Assembly (NCBI RefSeq): GCF_027942865.1
Contig: NC_134506.1
Span: 15,274,436 to 15,338,435 of the forward strand
DNA: 64,000 nt
Reading direction: 5' to 3'
Source: Odontesthes bonariensis
Taxonomy: Eukaryota; Chordata; Actinopteri; Atheriniformes; Atherinopsidae
Both the position numbers and the translations under genes were made by a program. The stretch's first letter is position 1. Every line of letters starts with the position of its first letter. This document shows, piece by piece, positions 44,701 through 58,879 of the stretch. A model generated the notes under the pieces. The model worked only from the letters and a program-made list of their open reading frames with translations, ran no database searches and was not told the origin of the DNA.

Positions 44701-47700
44701 GTAACTGATAAACTGAAAGTGTTTCAATAATTGAGTGTAATGTGTGATTTAATGCAAAATCCAATGTTATATTGGTTTAAGAGGTCCTTTTGCGATTTTA
44801 CCGTTAAATATGAAAGACACCTGGCCACACATTCATTTCATATTCCATAAATTCACAGTTAACAGAATAAACTGTGTACTTATATCAAGCCACTGTTTTA
44901 CGAGGTCTTACAGACATGGCAGCTCCGCTGACCGAGCCGGTTGTTTCAGCAGTCTCACCTGCTGTTTGTCCTGCAGCTCAGCCTCCAGTTCCTGCACTCG
45001 AATGCTCAGTTGGGCATTTTTCTGCTTCTCCTGATTGGCTTCATTGCACTGAGCCTCTAGTTCTGCAATCTGAAAGAATGAAAAGGGACACTGAAGGTTT
45101 TCTGTGATAATGGTCCGTGGTTAACGTGACTAACTTTTAGAGCATATTCTCATTTTTGGTTTTTTATCTGATGCGTGTCGTTTGTGGATTACTGGATATA
45201 TTGGAAATCCTGAATGGTGACATCTTGACAACAAATTGTATAGAAATAAAAAAAAGGAAGCAGTTTGGTAAAAATAAAGAATAATATTGCAACAGTAGCC
45301 CAGCTGCACACACAGCCCACACTGATTATGAAAGTTAAATGGCTGTTTTTGGTTGGGATCAGACTCTGGGGCAGGAAAAACAGTATTACAGTACACTGGT
45401 GCAGAAACTTTTGTGAGGTATATACTCATCCCACTGTGTAGATTTTAATTAATGCATGAAAACCTGCAAAGAGAATCTAATCATTTTGGGATAGAGTAGG
45501 ACTCAGTTTTCTTCTTTTTCATCGTCTCTTTCAACAGGATGGATGGGTTTGTGTACATGATTCAGCCTCCCTGTAGGAGAGTGCGACTGTATTACCTTTC
45601 CCCTGAGCGTGTCACTCTCTTCCTTGCAGGCACTAAGCTGTTTCTTCCAGCTCTCTACATTAGCCGAAGACTCCTGCAGTGCATCCACAAGCCTTGCATT
45701 ATTTTCTCTTAAAGCCTGAAGCTCGGTTTCCCACTTCTTGGCGTTGGTGTTGCTGCCAGACAGACAGAGAGAGAAATCGAGGATTGTTTTTCTTGGAAGT
45801 TCAAGTGTAGAGCAGTCAGTGTGAAAGGGCTGGAGCTCATGCCCACTGACATGGTACATAATGCTACAGAAGTCTTTCCAGTTGTAACCATTTAATTAGC
45901 CACTATGCACATTGCAATGTCAATGCATATTTAGACAAGAAAGGAAGAAATGGGAATAGTCCTGAAGATCTAATAAGCTGTAGCCCTACAGTATGTTTTC
46001 CCTTCATACCAGTGTGTGTGTTTCTGTCTTATCAGTAAGGTTGGAGAGGTTGTACTGCATTGCTGTTTTCTTCCTTATCTACGGCTGGGTTATAGTGTTC
46101 CACTCTCCATCAAATAAGGACAGCTTTGCACCGCTTCTCAAGTCTTCATCTCTTTCACTGCTGTGGCACTTCAACAAAGCAATATCTCAACAATGCTTTG
46201 TTTTGACTTTTATGAAAACATATAAATCGTTAAATTACACACGTCATTTCCAAAAAAATGTCCCTAGGACTTTGCCTAGAATTTAATTTCCAGTTTGGTT
46301 GGATCTATTAGACAGTCAGTTGAGGTTCATTATATTGCAGAGCAACTCTTTTGAGTAAATTGGTCTCTACTGAATGATCAAAATAAATTCGACCTGATGT
46401 AATAACACGTAAGCATCACTTCAGAGAGACTTTTTTGAAGTATAAATTTTGTTCAAGCAATGGCATGTCTTCCACTTTGAGAGAAAAGCAGCACAAAGTC
46501 CTGTTTGAACAGTTCAGTTTCTGTGCTTTGAAAAAGAAAAGAAAAGAATAAAACTAAAGAAAATATTAAACATCCCAGAACTCAGTCATTTTTGTAAAAA
46601 TCTTCATATTTCTATAACTGTAAACTTACCAACAAACAAATGTACATGTTTCATGCAGGGCAGTTACTGAGAGGTCACATCAATTGGATTTCTTATACAG
46701 TAATTACAAGCAAATTTTGCTGACCTCAGTCATTCTAAAGAAAGTACAAAAAATGCAGTTCCTTTCTTTTTTCCTCTCCCACCTGGATCAAATAAGTCAG
46801 TTTTTACCCAGAACCAATGCCGGTTAAATTAACTTTCTATAGTTTTAATTGACTTAGCTCCCCTAAAGTCATTTTAATCCCATCTGGAACTACATCTGGT
46901 GCTTCATGCAATTATTGATTTATACACAGGGCATCTGGATTATGGAGGGCCGAAAGCACCATAGTGGAGGAAGGCAGACGGAGGAGATCATGATCGTGAT
47001 TTCTGAGCACTTTGGAGATGTGATATCATCCCAGCAGCAACTAAATAAAGTGGGAGAACATATGAGCACAGTTTGGTGCCACATTAATTAGCGTGCAAAT
47101 GTATCGTTTTAATCTCTTTAGTCATGATGAGACAAGTGCAGAAGAGAAATTCCTGAGAAATTGTGTTCTTCATTTCAAACTTTTTTTTTTTTTTTTTTTT
47201 TTACCGTTACACAATATTAAAGTTTATTTTTATCTGTCTATTAATGACCAGCTGTTCCCCTCGAGGCCAAAAATGGTCCATGCTGATATTTTTGCAGTGA
47301 AACAAAGATGAGAGAAAAACACTTCAAGAGCAGTTTTGCGAGTGTTGTATTTAATGCTTTGAAACATGTGTTAGGAGTTTCGCATTGATCTCAACACCCT
47401 CATAAGGCTGCAGGCTGATGCTGAATAAATAGAAAAGTTGATCAACTCATGAGGGGCGAAACCCATTGGGAACACGTGTATGTTACCATAAAAAGGTTCT
47501 CCAGATGTTCCCATGAAATGACACCTTACCTCTGCTCTACTGCACTCTTGAGATGTTCATTCTCCGTCTTCAGCAAAGCAGCCTCTGGAGCGACATGAAA
47601 GATTTTCTCATCATCTGTTCCGTTAATGCTTGACGCTTGGTTGGTTGAAGGTGTGTCACGTCCAGACTCCTGGTAGGGGACAGAGGCAAACTTGTGTTTT

Positions 47701-50700
47701 AGGGACAGATTTCAAGTATGTAAGCAGTTTACTTACAGCTTTCTACAAGTCTCATGGATAAAAAGAAAAAAAAAATGTTTAAAAAAAAAAAAAAAAAGAG
47801 AAATAAGCCTCAAATTCTGATCTCTCAGTGAAAAAGAGCCTAGAGCTTCTTTCAGCAGAACTCTGCAAACACCTGAATGTGTCGGCCATGACAGCACAGG
47901 GGTGAGGAAAAACTACTGCCACTATTTATCATGTTATATGGCTGAGATACTTTGTGTGTGCCAAGGCTGATTTTTATTCCCACCATCTTGAGTCACGGCA
48001 AGCAGAAAGCTGGCCTGGCAGGAGGGAACTGATGACAGCTGGATGTAAATCTAATCAACGACACAATTAACGGGTTGAAGTTTTTAGTGTAGAACTGACA
48101 AACTTTGTAGTCATGCCTCAAAGTCACCAGCTTCCTTATCCTCTTAATAAGCGGCTTCAAATTAACTTTGACCCATCCTTCATGAAGATTCGAAAGCAGC
48201 ATGAGTGGTTAATATGCTGACATTCTAAAAGTTTTCTAAAGACATTCTGTACTGCATGGTTTAGTGATATACAGTGTGCTAAATTAAAGTGATATATATT
48301 TTTTTTTTCAATGACTTTCGAGGGACAGCAGAGAGATAAACTTTACCTGGGAGTGATTACTCAACGTTTCCCCCTTCTCTTGAGATTTATCCCTTGCTAG
48401 CTTGGCTGCATCTTTGACTTCCTGGAACTTTTCAGCAAACTAAATACATGGGGAAAAAAAAAACTGATTATTTGAGGCAGTGCAAGCTGACACTATAAAC
48501 AGTGTGGTTCAGTGTATAAGGTTTTTGAGCTAATTACTAACAACTGTGAATTTAAAGAATTAATTTATCTTTAAATGTTTTACTGCTACAATCCTGTATC
48601 TGATGGTTAAGCAATAGTTGTGCAATGCAGACTTGTGTCTTAGGACAGCTACACAAATTAGCATCTCTGAACTATAAGAGGGCCTTTGTGACTTGGTGTG
48701 TTGTCACAGAAATGTTTAAGCTCACCTTTGACAGTTGCTGCTCCGAAGCAAAGCCCAGTCCAAACACTGTGTTGGCTCTGCTGTCTGCCCATTGACCGAA
48801 CTTCTGCGATGTTTTGGTGAATGTCATGTTGGGTGTGACTGTGCTGTTGATGATCACCTGGGTGAATAAAACAGCTCGTTAATTTTCTAGGCCTAATGGT
48901 AGTCCACTACAGAGTCATTGGATAAACTTAAAGCGTAGTCCTCGGGTACGTCTGACTGGCAGAAGTGTGCTGCTGCATTTTAAAAACAGACATATTCAAA
49001 CCAGAAATGTAACGATTTGCAGCTGCTGCATTCACAAATTAAACAATCCTATTAAATTATCAAAGAACAACCAACTATCTTTATAAATCCCAAATCATAA
49101 AAAAAATTGGGGTGTATGGAAAATGCAAAAAAAAACAAAAAAAAAACATGCACGTATCATGTAATATACACACATCTTTGCATTTCATGCCCACAAAACA
49201 TAAAAGTCGTGATGCTTAAGTTTTCCCTACTTTGTAAAGTTGTCATTTATTCTTAAAGCACTACATTTTCAAAGTAAAGAAAAGTCAAGATATAACAGAG
49301 ATCACTATATTGTTTTGTTTGTGTTTTTTCCCCTTTAGTTTTTCACAAAGCCCAACTTTTTTCTTGGGGGTTGTAGCTCCACTCAAACCAGAATAAAGAG
49401 TTATTTATTATCTCTAAAAATAAGCCAACTAATAAAAAGTTTAGGGGGCCTTTCTACGATGAAAATCAATTAATTAAATTAATCCTACCCTAACCCCCCT
49501 GCAGCACTCTCTCTTTCTGCACTTCCCTCTATTCCTGCACTCTTATCTCTGCACTGTCACCTCTGACAGAGCCTGACTAGTGGTTTCCTTCTATGTAACT
49601 TATTATTAGCTTTGATGTTAGCTGTAATGTTATATCCTCATTTGTAAGTCGCTTTGGATAAAAGCATCTGGCAAACACATAAACATAATTCTATGCGTAG
49701 TCTGTAGTTTGAGGTAAAACAGAAATCTAGTCTCAACACTAGGAAAGTGGCTAAAATACTGCAAAAGTCATTAAAAAAAAAAAAAAAAAAAAAAAAATTG
49801 TTAAGCAACAAAGAAAAAATTAAAGACACAAACAGTACACAGTGATGACTTCTGACCCACTAATAGCAGACCATCAAGCAGTCAAATTACAGTCTATAGT
49901 TGCTTCAATACACATTCGCCCATTGCGCCTATGCAGCAAATCATGTACAAACTAACATCTGCTGCAGTCTAAAATTGAAGGTACTGTGTGATGTAGGGAC
50001 AGCAGAAACTGGTAGATGATTCAAATGTTATTTCAGCTGACCAGACTGAACTGAAATATACAGCTGATCTTTTAATTTGCTGCATCACTGTAACCATAGA
50101 CACGTCTTATCATGTATGGAAAAAAATGGAGCTGCATTTAAATACAAGCAGCTGTAAATGACCACTGCAGACTTAAATCCAATCATCCTATGTAGACAGA
50201 ACTTAAAAGCAGTACATGCTAATTTTGCCAACAACTAGGAAACAATAGAAGACAGTTTAATCACAGTTCAGGCCTTGTTTCATAGCAACATGGTTCTGAA
50301 CACAGGATTCGAGAACTCAAACTGCAGACAGACTCGTGTCCTTTTCTACGCCTCCATCGTCTCCCTCTTTTCAGCAGCTGAGGTGTAAAAAACATTTTTC
50401 GCTGAATCATTACTGGACATGGAGATCTTAAAAACAAGATGGTGAACATTAGCACGCAATCAACAAAATTTTAGACGTGCGTACAATTTAGAACCATGCT
50501 AATGGCTCTCGAACAGAGAGACCATGGCACACACACACTCAAAGATCTTTTTCAGCCTCATATTGTGTAAACATAACAATTCAACTTCTAATTTAAGGGT
50601 TTATAAAGATAGCTGCCATTTATCAAGCTGCCACTAATCAGATTTTAAACTCACCAAAACAAAGGTGACCCAATTTACCCCAAAGAGAAACCTGGGTGAA

Positions 50701-53700
50701 GCCTGAGCAACACTCATGCATGTTATCTGAAGCAGCCGAGTGAATATTTAACAGAGCTCATTGCGTCGGTGTTAAGAGAAGATGAAACTTTAATGATCAT
50801 TGAGGAAAAACTGGGCCGGAGCTGCAGGATGAAAAAAAGGGGGGAAAAAAACAAAAGAATTAGGTAAACGGATGAGATGAAGAACACCAACTGCTTAACC
50901 ACTAGAACATGACAAGTTAAGAAATAAGTACCCAAAATGTTTTGGTTTTTTGTTTTCATTTTTAAGAAAGCCGACCCTGAAAACGATCCACACTTTGATC
51001 CACAATGTCAAGAATTCCAATTTTCTTCTTTTTCACACATTTTGTTTGCAACAAACCCCTCTTAGATCCTTCAATACAACATACTGTACCTTAAAACTGA
51101 TTGATTTATATCCAACTGATCCCTGAACAACTTACTGAGCTGATACCTCTGACCCTTTCGTTAGATCATTAGAACATCTACAGTTGCAGTTCAGATAGTT
51201 ATAAAATGAATTGTGCAAGTCTAAGACTGTTCATAATTAAATCTAAAATATGTAACTGAACCTCAGGGCCTCCATCTGTGAAGCGTAAAAGAATACAAAA
51301 AAAAACCCAACATGGTCGACTTTACATCACTGAAACTGCACTCTAAAGACCTAAAAGCTTTAGTTTGTCTTGTATTCTCTGACATTTTAACCAAACAAAG
51401 AAAAACAAGTGAGTTAAATCAATAATATCACAAATTGCTTAAAATAATTTTGGTAAAATGGAAATCACCAAAACAGTGCATTTCATCTCATTGTGTATTG
51501 ATCTATATCAGACAAATCTGTTAGAGTGCCAATACTGATTCTTGTCCACTGTTGAAAACTCTGGAAGGCAAGGCAAGTTTATTTGTATAACACAATTCAA
51601 CTACAGGGCGATTAAAAGTGCTTTACAGAGACATTAAAACAGTAGAAATAAAAAGCATGATTTAAATTTTAAACAAAAAAGAAAAAAATTAAGAACAATA
51701 GATATAATCAGATAAAATCAGTAGTTAAAATGTGATTAAGTTTTGAGCTTCATTCAAACACAGCTGAAAGTAGGTGTGTCTTCAACCTGGACTTAAATAC
51801 ACTGAAGGCTGAGTTATACTTCTTTTAACTGCCCTTGCGCTTTCTTCTTGCGCGTATGTTAATGGCTCGAGACGTTTATACTTCATTTAGCTTTGCCGGC
51901 GCTTGCGTGTGCTGCATGGCGATTCACCGCCAGGACAGTAGGTGAAGTAGCGGGTTTTTTCAATGACAAGCCTACTATGATGAAAGGAAATTCACCGCCA
52001 GGACCTCTTCGAGTGATTCATGCTTCTTCTTCTTGTAAATAGCCGGTATTTTGTCAGATTTTCAACACCTTGGGGGTCTAAACGACTACTTTCTCGCCTG
52101 AAAATGTTTCAAATGTTGCTAAAGTTATATATTTACAGAGTTTAGCCTATAGCTTAAGGGAAATCAGCTTTTCAGGCCGGCTGATTTCGGCTCGGGCAGG
52201 AGTGAAGTGCACTGTGTGTAAACGCTCTGCTTACTGTTTGATCGATGAGTATGTCGTTTTCAAGTAGTAGGCTTGCGTCTTTTCTTGCGTGAAGTTTAGA
52301 AAATTGAGGTGACACACGCAAGCTCGCAATGGGGGGCTTGCAACCGCGCAAGGGCTTGCGTTTCTTCTTGCGTCTTGCTTTGCGTCTTGCGTTACCGACT
52401 ATAAACCAGGCTTGAGTGTTTCAGCTGATCTGAGGCTTTCTGGGAGTTTGTTCCAGACATGTGGAGCATAACATGTACAGCAGCTTCTCCATGTCTGGTT
52501 CTGACTCTGGGAACTGATAAAAGACCGGATCCAGATGACCTGAGGGTCTGGAAGGTTCATACTGGGTCAGGAGGTCACTGATGTATTTTGGTCCTAGACC
52601 ATTCAGAGCTTTATATACCAGCATCAGAACTTTAAAGTCTATCCTCTGATGGACGGGCAGCCAGTGTAAAGACCTCAGAGCTGGACTGATATGGTCCACT
52701 TTTTTGGTCTTAGGACTAAGGGCATGACTCCCACAACTGAATAGTGCACCTGTGGAAAGAGGTGAGCTGATCTAAGTAACGTTGTCTTATTCAGCAGGAT
52801 AACGAGCTTCATCGCACTGGAAAACAGTTTGAGAAACGTGACGTAGAGTTCTAGCCCCCGACTTGACCTCTAAATCACCCCGGTCCTGGTCCAACGGAGC
52901 ATTCATCAAGGGCCATTCCTCACAGCTTCACTGACTTAACGAATCTGCAGCTATCATCTTGGTGTCCAATATCACAGGACATTACAGAGGTCTTGAGGCT
53001 TTGGCAGGCTGAGCTGTTTTGGGGGCCTGAGTGAAACCTACGTAATAACAAGCAGGTGATTTTAATGTTGTGGCTGATTATACCGTACCAGTCAAAAGTT
53101 TGGACACACCAACCCATTCACAAACAAATCTACAGCTACCCTTGGGTTTTAAAACCTATAGAAACAAGATTGGAACCATAAATCATAAATGTACAAACAT
53201 TGTGTGCAAAGATGCCAAATTTCAACAAATGATCTGCAAGTTATTATGCGGGACTACCAGTTTACCCGAGTCTTTGTGGGCCTTGTGACTGTATGTTGGC
53301 ATGTAGGAAGGCAAGACTCAGTGAGCAAGCGAATGAGAGTGGGAGGGTGCGACAGTGGGAGAGCCAAGTGACGCTAGCAGCTGTGCGGATGGCAAGCTGG
53401 GCTGCAGATCAGGTGGCACATGGGGCGCAGAGTGGAGCTCTGCTGGCTAATGGCCCAAAGGTCAATTAGAAACTCAAAAACCCAAGAGGGTATAGGGAAA
53501 AGCTTCGTCAGCTGATCATGTGTCTGCGGAGTACACCGAATATGTAAAGTAAATAAGACTGAAGATGAAGAACATGGAAAAGGAGAATGTGGCAGGGAAA
53601 AAACTAATCAGTTGCAAAGCACAACATACAAGAAGATTTTTTGCATGCTTGGAAAATTTACATCTGCAATGCAGCATAGTTTAGTAGACATCTTTTTAAG

Positions 53701-56700
53701 GATGATAGATTTTGTGCCACCCTGGAGTAACAAGTTATTCTGAACTTTTAAACATTTTCAATTTCAACTCCTGAAGGATGTCTATCAAAATAACTGACAA
53801 ACTGGCAGCAAGGACAGTCTCAATGATGTACAAGAGGAACTGGCAGCAGTGTTGTAATTCATAGACGGCCAAAGAAAGACAAGATGACAGTCAGTGTGAC
53901 CACAAATTGTGATCGCTCATGAGGCAAAAGGTGTGATATTGAAGAAAAAAAAAGAGAAAAAGTTCAATATGTCTTCCAACTCCTCTCATCTCGTATACTA
54001 AGGACTGGAAACACACATTGCTGTGTGGTGGCAATGACGCAGGCTCGGTTTCCAGAGGTAGGCAGGGGGTATATATTTAGTTACAGTCAGAGGTGGGTTC
54101 AAAATCTCAACTCATTAAGACCTAACAAGAGCACAGGTACACTCATATGTTTTATCAAATCTCAATGGGTGAAAGTAAATGCCGTTTTCTGGTTGAAGAT
54201 GCTATCCTGACAGGGAGATAAATCAGCTAATCATCTTTGGAATGTGTGCACATCCGTTCTTCTGCATTACCTGCATTATCTACATTCTTTCCCTGCAGAG
54301 AACTGCATACATCAATGTGGATATTTGAAGAACTAAAGCCTTAGAAGATATATTTACAAAATGTCACAATAAATACAATGTACAGGGAAATCAGCCTCTG
54401 AGCATAGAATTATGGCTCTGCGTTCCAGGCTCAAGCCTCATTCTTTGTTAATTTGCTGGCCTAGTTTAGGTTTCTGAAAGTAAAGTCAATGATATGCAAT
54501 GCTGTTTACAATACAGACTTTGCTGATGATTGTGCTACATATCAGCTCATGGCAGGGACGGTGTGATTGCACCATAATCCTATTGGATAATTGTTTTGGG
54601 ACTTATAGCAGCAGTGTGCATTCTCTGTCATGACAGCTGGGCAAACAACAAAATGCCCAATTCAGCTCAATTTCAATCACTCACTTTATGAAGTAACATG
54701 TGAAATACTGACCAAGAAACACACCCAGTGGAAATTCAACAGATGAACACCCGTCTGAAAATGCCAACATAATGTTCCCTACGACCTGGGGCACGCAGTT
54801 CAGTTAACAAGTTTGCTTGGAGGAATTTGAATTCTGATTCTTGTCAGACATGTGACAAAAACATGGCAGATAAGTCAAAGCAAAAAGCTTAAGTATAAAA
54901 TAAAAGCTTAAATGTTAGTTCATACAGTTACCACACATGGAATAATTAATTAAATATGGCAAGAAAACTCTTTGCGTTGAATTGGCACAACATTTGGTAC
55001 TTCCCTGTGTAAGAGATACTATTCCAACAGAGGGCCGGTAAAAAGTACTGATATGCTCCTCTACTTGCCATATCATCGTCAAAGAGTTGCCCGAACATTG
55101 TGAAAGGGCGAATATAAGCTGACGGCCTCCCACGGTTTGTACAGCGGAACAGATTATTATTCTATCTAGACAGATTTGTCTCCCTTGCAGCTAATGTACA
55201 AACTAGAAAATATATCTAACACTTAACGTTTCTCTGCTTTGCTCATAAAGCTCCAATTTATTTAAATTACCTGGAAATAAAGTTAAAATTTGTTTTGGTA
55301 GCAGCAGTCTCTGACCTGAAATAACCATTTCACAGACTTCATATATTCTTATCCTCACACCTGACATATAGCTGTATCCTGCAGAGATTTTATGACACAT
55401 GCTGTTCTGTTCAGGTGACGGGAGAGTGGAGAGGCTGGGAGAGGACAAAAGTTGATGTATATTTTTATGTATGAATATAAAGGATACAATGAAACAAAAA
55501 AAAAGGGGACAATGAATTTAGCCAAAAAGATTACTTTTTTTTTTATATAAAGAACATGAAGTTGTAGATGTAGTTTCTAAATTTCTCACCAAGCTATTGT
55601 CAATCCTTACAACACTTCATACGGGCTCCTTGATTACATAACCAATCAGTTTGCATCTCTCACAGTGGGACGAGTGCAAAAAAGCCAACACAGCTCAGCT
55701 GACCAATGCTTTTCTGTAATTAGGCATCAATTTTCCTGAACAAAAGCAAAGAAAGCCTTAACCTGCAGAGGAAAACAATGCTCTTAATATTTGAGACAGA
55801 AGGCAAAGGGGAGAAATTTATCATATTATACCATGCAGATTATAAAGTATACACATGCACAAACTGAACATTCAGTTTGCATCTATTTCTTGCTTTCAGA
55901 AAACAGGAGAAAGTGCTTTCTGTGCATTATATTCAGATAATACTACACTGAAATGAGACCCAACAGGCAACTGTTTGGTTGCCGATTTAAACTCTCCTCT
56001 GCTTGGCTCTGCAGGTAAACTGCACGAGTTAAGATTGTGCAAGAGGTGATTGCTCTACAATGTCAGCAGAGGGATATTGCTGTCATAATGCTCCTCCAGT
56101 TTAGACAGACAGGGCTGATCGCCATGGTAACACTCCTTCTCTTAGCCAAGGAAAAGCGTGTTAATATGTGACATAGGAAAACTTGTGTGGCATTTCTCAA
56201 CACATGAGTGATTAAATGTCAGAAGCATGCTCTAGCATTGACAGATCAAAACTATTTCGGATAATCAGTTTTTATTACTCCTAAACTCCTGATGATTGCA
56301 TGAGCACATATTTTTTGCACAAATGAGCACATACAATCATGAAACAACTGCTTGATAACAACACTTGGGTGGAACAGAATTCAAAAAGAAACTTAAATCG
56401 AGTCAACATGCGGTGCGAGGGCATATGTCAGGGAAAAGAAAAACGGCTAACTTGGTCTCGCTACTATTTTAAGTTGGCGTGTTTTTTTTTTTTTTTGGGG
56501 GGGGGGGTCTTTTTTGTTACTGTAAATTACAGAGAATTGAGTTTTATGATGAGGGTTGTATACACTCCCAACTCCAACTTTTGGGTGTTTCCTTTGTTTA
56601 ACACTTTTAAGCTATAAATCACTTTTAAAGCTAAAGGATCATCATCACTGCAACAATTTTAGCATGCTGCAATTCTGATACTTGACAAATACAGAAGCGG

Positions 56701-58017
56701 GAAAGTTGAGAGAAGAGAAATAAGTTGAGCAGAGGTTTGTTGATTATTTTTTCCAAACAGTATAGAAATATTTGACAAACATCTGGATTGGACCTAAGAG
56801 TAAAATGTGCAAAACTCATCCGCTGTAAGTTCCACTTCAATGTTACTTTACCCCGATTTAATATCTTCAATATACCAAGCAAAAATCAATGAATTAATAA
56901 AACTGAATAACAAATACACCAATTATACATTTGAAGACAGCATCTTATTTATTGAAAGCAAAGATATTAATTCTGTATAAGATATTCTTGAAATCTAATC
57001 CGTCTTGTGTAATCTATTGTGTCACTATCATGTATTATTTAAGACCATTGTAATTATCTGTTGATCCTTTATCAGAAGTCCTTCATGCAGCATCTAAGCA
57101 TACAAAGTTTATATTTTATTACCTGGCAGTGATTTGATTGCATGAGTTGGCTGAACCGTTAGTCGGCATCAGAAAGGCTAAAATCTGTGTGCAGTCTCCA
57201 CTTTTACACATATTTTATATCAATACGACAGCATTTCACAATAGTGCCTTTTTATTTGTGTATCATAATCATGGGTGCCTACAACAGTATATAGGGCTGT
57301 TAACCAATAAATTAACCATTTGTGACTGCCATCTACATTATGTCAAATGACATTTATTAAATGGTTACTTAGGGCCTTATGAATATTAAATTGGGGCACT
57401 TAACTAGTTGTGATGCAACTTTAAGCGACAGGTGCAGGCAAAGCTTTCTTTGCTCATTTTCAGACAAATTAACCATGTTTATCTCGGTGGCAGATAAAAA
57501 TAGGCGTACAGTAGATCATTTCAAATAAAAGCTGATGATTAATCTGTTTTTAATTCCATTGTCTTGTTTCTTCAGATGCAGAGAAAACAAAACCTCAGGG
57601 TTTAGAAAGTTTTTTTTGTCATTTTTCTTTTTTTAATAATACTTTATGCCTGAATTGGTACAAATATTGTGCAAAATGTCTGAAATTGTCCCATGGCTTA
57701 TAGCGTTTGTAAGAGCAGCAAATTTAATATTCATGTCTCACTCAAGTCCCAAATTTCACTCCAACTTAGGGAGTTTCACCTCCTCCTTCTCTCCCGAGAG
57801 CAGTTAAATATTTGCCACCATCTCTTCCTTAAATCGTTACACACAGGCTCACAAACGTACCTTGGATCCATCCACGCTGATAATGCGGTAGCTGTTGCGT
57901 GTGCTGTCGTAAAAATAGGAGACTGTGACAGCCTGTTTGCTGGCAGGAACCCAGTTCTTCTTCGTGGTTGGATCAATTTGGAAGACATGGGCCCTGGTGG
58001 TGTAGATCGGCTGCTCC
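41710..58017 (-). CDS. homer2: Homer scaffold protein 2 (lacks only the first exon)
   Basis: Eight exons (transcript order): 57861-58017, 48726-48857, 48347-48439, 47530-47669, 45596-45752, 44959-45069, 43414-43494, 41710-41898. The first exon here starts one base before GAG CAG CCG, so a tiny upstream exon supplying the start codon (about 5 nt of coding) must lie to the right. With it the protein would be 354 aa, the usual HOMER2 length. The EVH1 domain (about 1-112) reads [68 protein letters not shown]; it binds PPxxF ligands such as group I mGluRs, Shank and IP3 receptors. The rest is a linker ([20 protein letters not shown]) and a coiled coil that tetramerises, ending [22 protein letters not shown]. 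The C-terminus GLSKLG(T/A)DN and the neighbours separate HOMER2 from HOMER1 and HOMER3. Confidence 0.95.
49495..49690. repeat. Second copy of the GCATTTGGCAGACGC-tail repeat, in a HOMER2 intron
   Basis: The complement of this stretch matches 18190-18370 over most of its length, including TATATCCTCATTTGTAAGTC and GCTTTGGATAAAAGC near its right end. Orientation is opposite to the FSD2 copy. Confidence 0.65.
51566..52735 (-). mobile_element. 3' end of an L2/CR1-group LINE, interrupted by a MITE
   Basis: The minus strand at 52421-52699 encodes the typical C-terminus [20 protein letters not shown], then [20 protein letters not shown] and [10 protein letters not shown]. The non-coding tail continues on the other side of a 607-bp insertion and ends at AGGCAAGGCAAGTTTATTTG (51566), a tail widespread in teleosts. 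It is 5'-truncated: only the last part of the reverse-transcriptase ORF remains, with a frameshift after SRP. Confidence 0.75.
51806..52412. mobile_element. 607-bp MITE inserted in the LINE tail, TGA target duplication
   Basis: The ends AGGCTGAGTTATACTTC (51806) and GACTATAAACCAGGCT (to 52412) are imperfect inverted repeats. TGA precedes the element (51803-51805) and follows it (52413-52415); removing one copy restores the LINE reading ACACTGAGTGTTTCAGC. A 3-bp duplication and this end suggest the PIF/Harbinger group. The interior repeats TTGCG-rich words and contains the phrase ATTCACCGCCAGGAC twice (near 51924 and 51991). No coding frame. Confidence 0.75.
52790..53084 (+). pseudogene. Tc1/mariner transposase C-terminal relic
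   Basis: The order of words matches the end of a fish Tc1-type transposase gene: GAAAACAGTTTGAGAAACGT near 52820, CCAACGGAGCATTCATCAAG near 52891 (the region after the catalytic residues), CATCTTGGTGTCCAATATCA near 52955, ACAGAGGTCTTGAGG, then GATTTTAATGTTGTGGCTGA at the end. Stops and deletions make it non-functional. Confidence 0.6.
53082..53120. mobile_element. Terminal repeat of a second Tc1-like family
   Basis: ACCGTACCAGTCAAAAGTTT followed by GGACACACC is the characteristic terminal repeat of a common fish Tc1-like family. It abuts the previous relic. I found no convincing partner end, though degraded transposon-like sequence may continue to about 54100. Confidence 0.55.
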
Positions 58018-58879
58018 CTGGAGAACAGAGGACAGAACAGAGGGACAACATTAGAGGGGGTTACTGAGATAAGTCAGTGTGACTACAGATAACGTACAGT
58101 AATAAATAAGCCATATCTCACAACTTTTAGCCAAATGTAGAATAAAAGTGGGAACTGAGCTCATATTATCTCTGTGTCACAGTGTACCTCATCTCCAGAG
58201 ATGCTGAGCCTTGAGAGCCTGAGCATGGACAGGCAGGTGATAATTTAACACAAACTCTAAAGCCTCAAAGAAATCCAAAGTCATTAGCACGTAAACACCC
58301 CCTTCCCTCTCATAGGTGCCAGGAACAGATCTGTTGGTGTACATGTGAAAATGTGTACTTGCATCTCTTCACTAATGCAAGATTTCTCAGATACAATAAA
58401 TACATTCCAGACAATTATCTATTTGTGCTTACAGTCAAACAAATGAGTTACTGTTGTGGAAACAACATAATATTTTCAGTCCGCTGACATCTTGCTCGTA
58501 TCGTTTTCCAACAGACGGAAAAACGCAACTAAGACTATAAACTCATTTACCGAGATAACAGATCAAGCAAAAAGTCGAGTAATTTTCTCAAGATATCAAT
58601 GCAGTTGGATTTCTGCTTACAGCAGTCAGCCCTGGTGGCTACTAAGAGGTATGTAGGTTTTAAGCTTTCTGCCATCCATTTAAAGAGGAGGGGTTTCCCT
58701 AAAACAACTGATGATGTGGTAAAAACCTATAGAATTTACCCAGGTACTGCAACAATGCCAGCATAGATTACATTTTCACACATAACAGTGGAACAATGTG
58801 TTGAAAGGAACTTTGAATGTATTATTTCACTTCCTTCTGTATGCACCATTTATCATTATACATCTATACACGGATACAC

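Larger units (their letters stand above)
48858..57860 (-). other. HOMER2 intron between the two EVH1-encoding exons
   Basis: A 9-kb intron. It holds the tail repeat at 49495, long A and T runs (for example about 49771-49797), the split LINE at 51566, Tc1 relics at 52790-53120 and otherwise unremarkable AT-rich sequence. I saw no additional exon that I can support. Confidence 0.6.

Noticed and set aside
43414-58017. Assignment to HOMER1 or HOMER3
   Set aside because: The C-terminus GLSKLG-ADN, the predicted 354-aa length and the WHAMM/FSD2 neighbours fit HOMER2.
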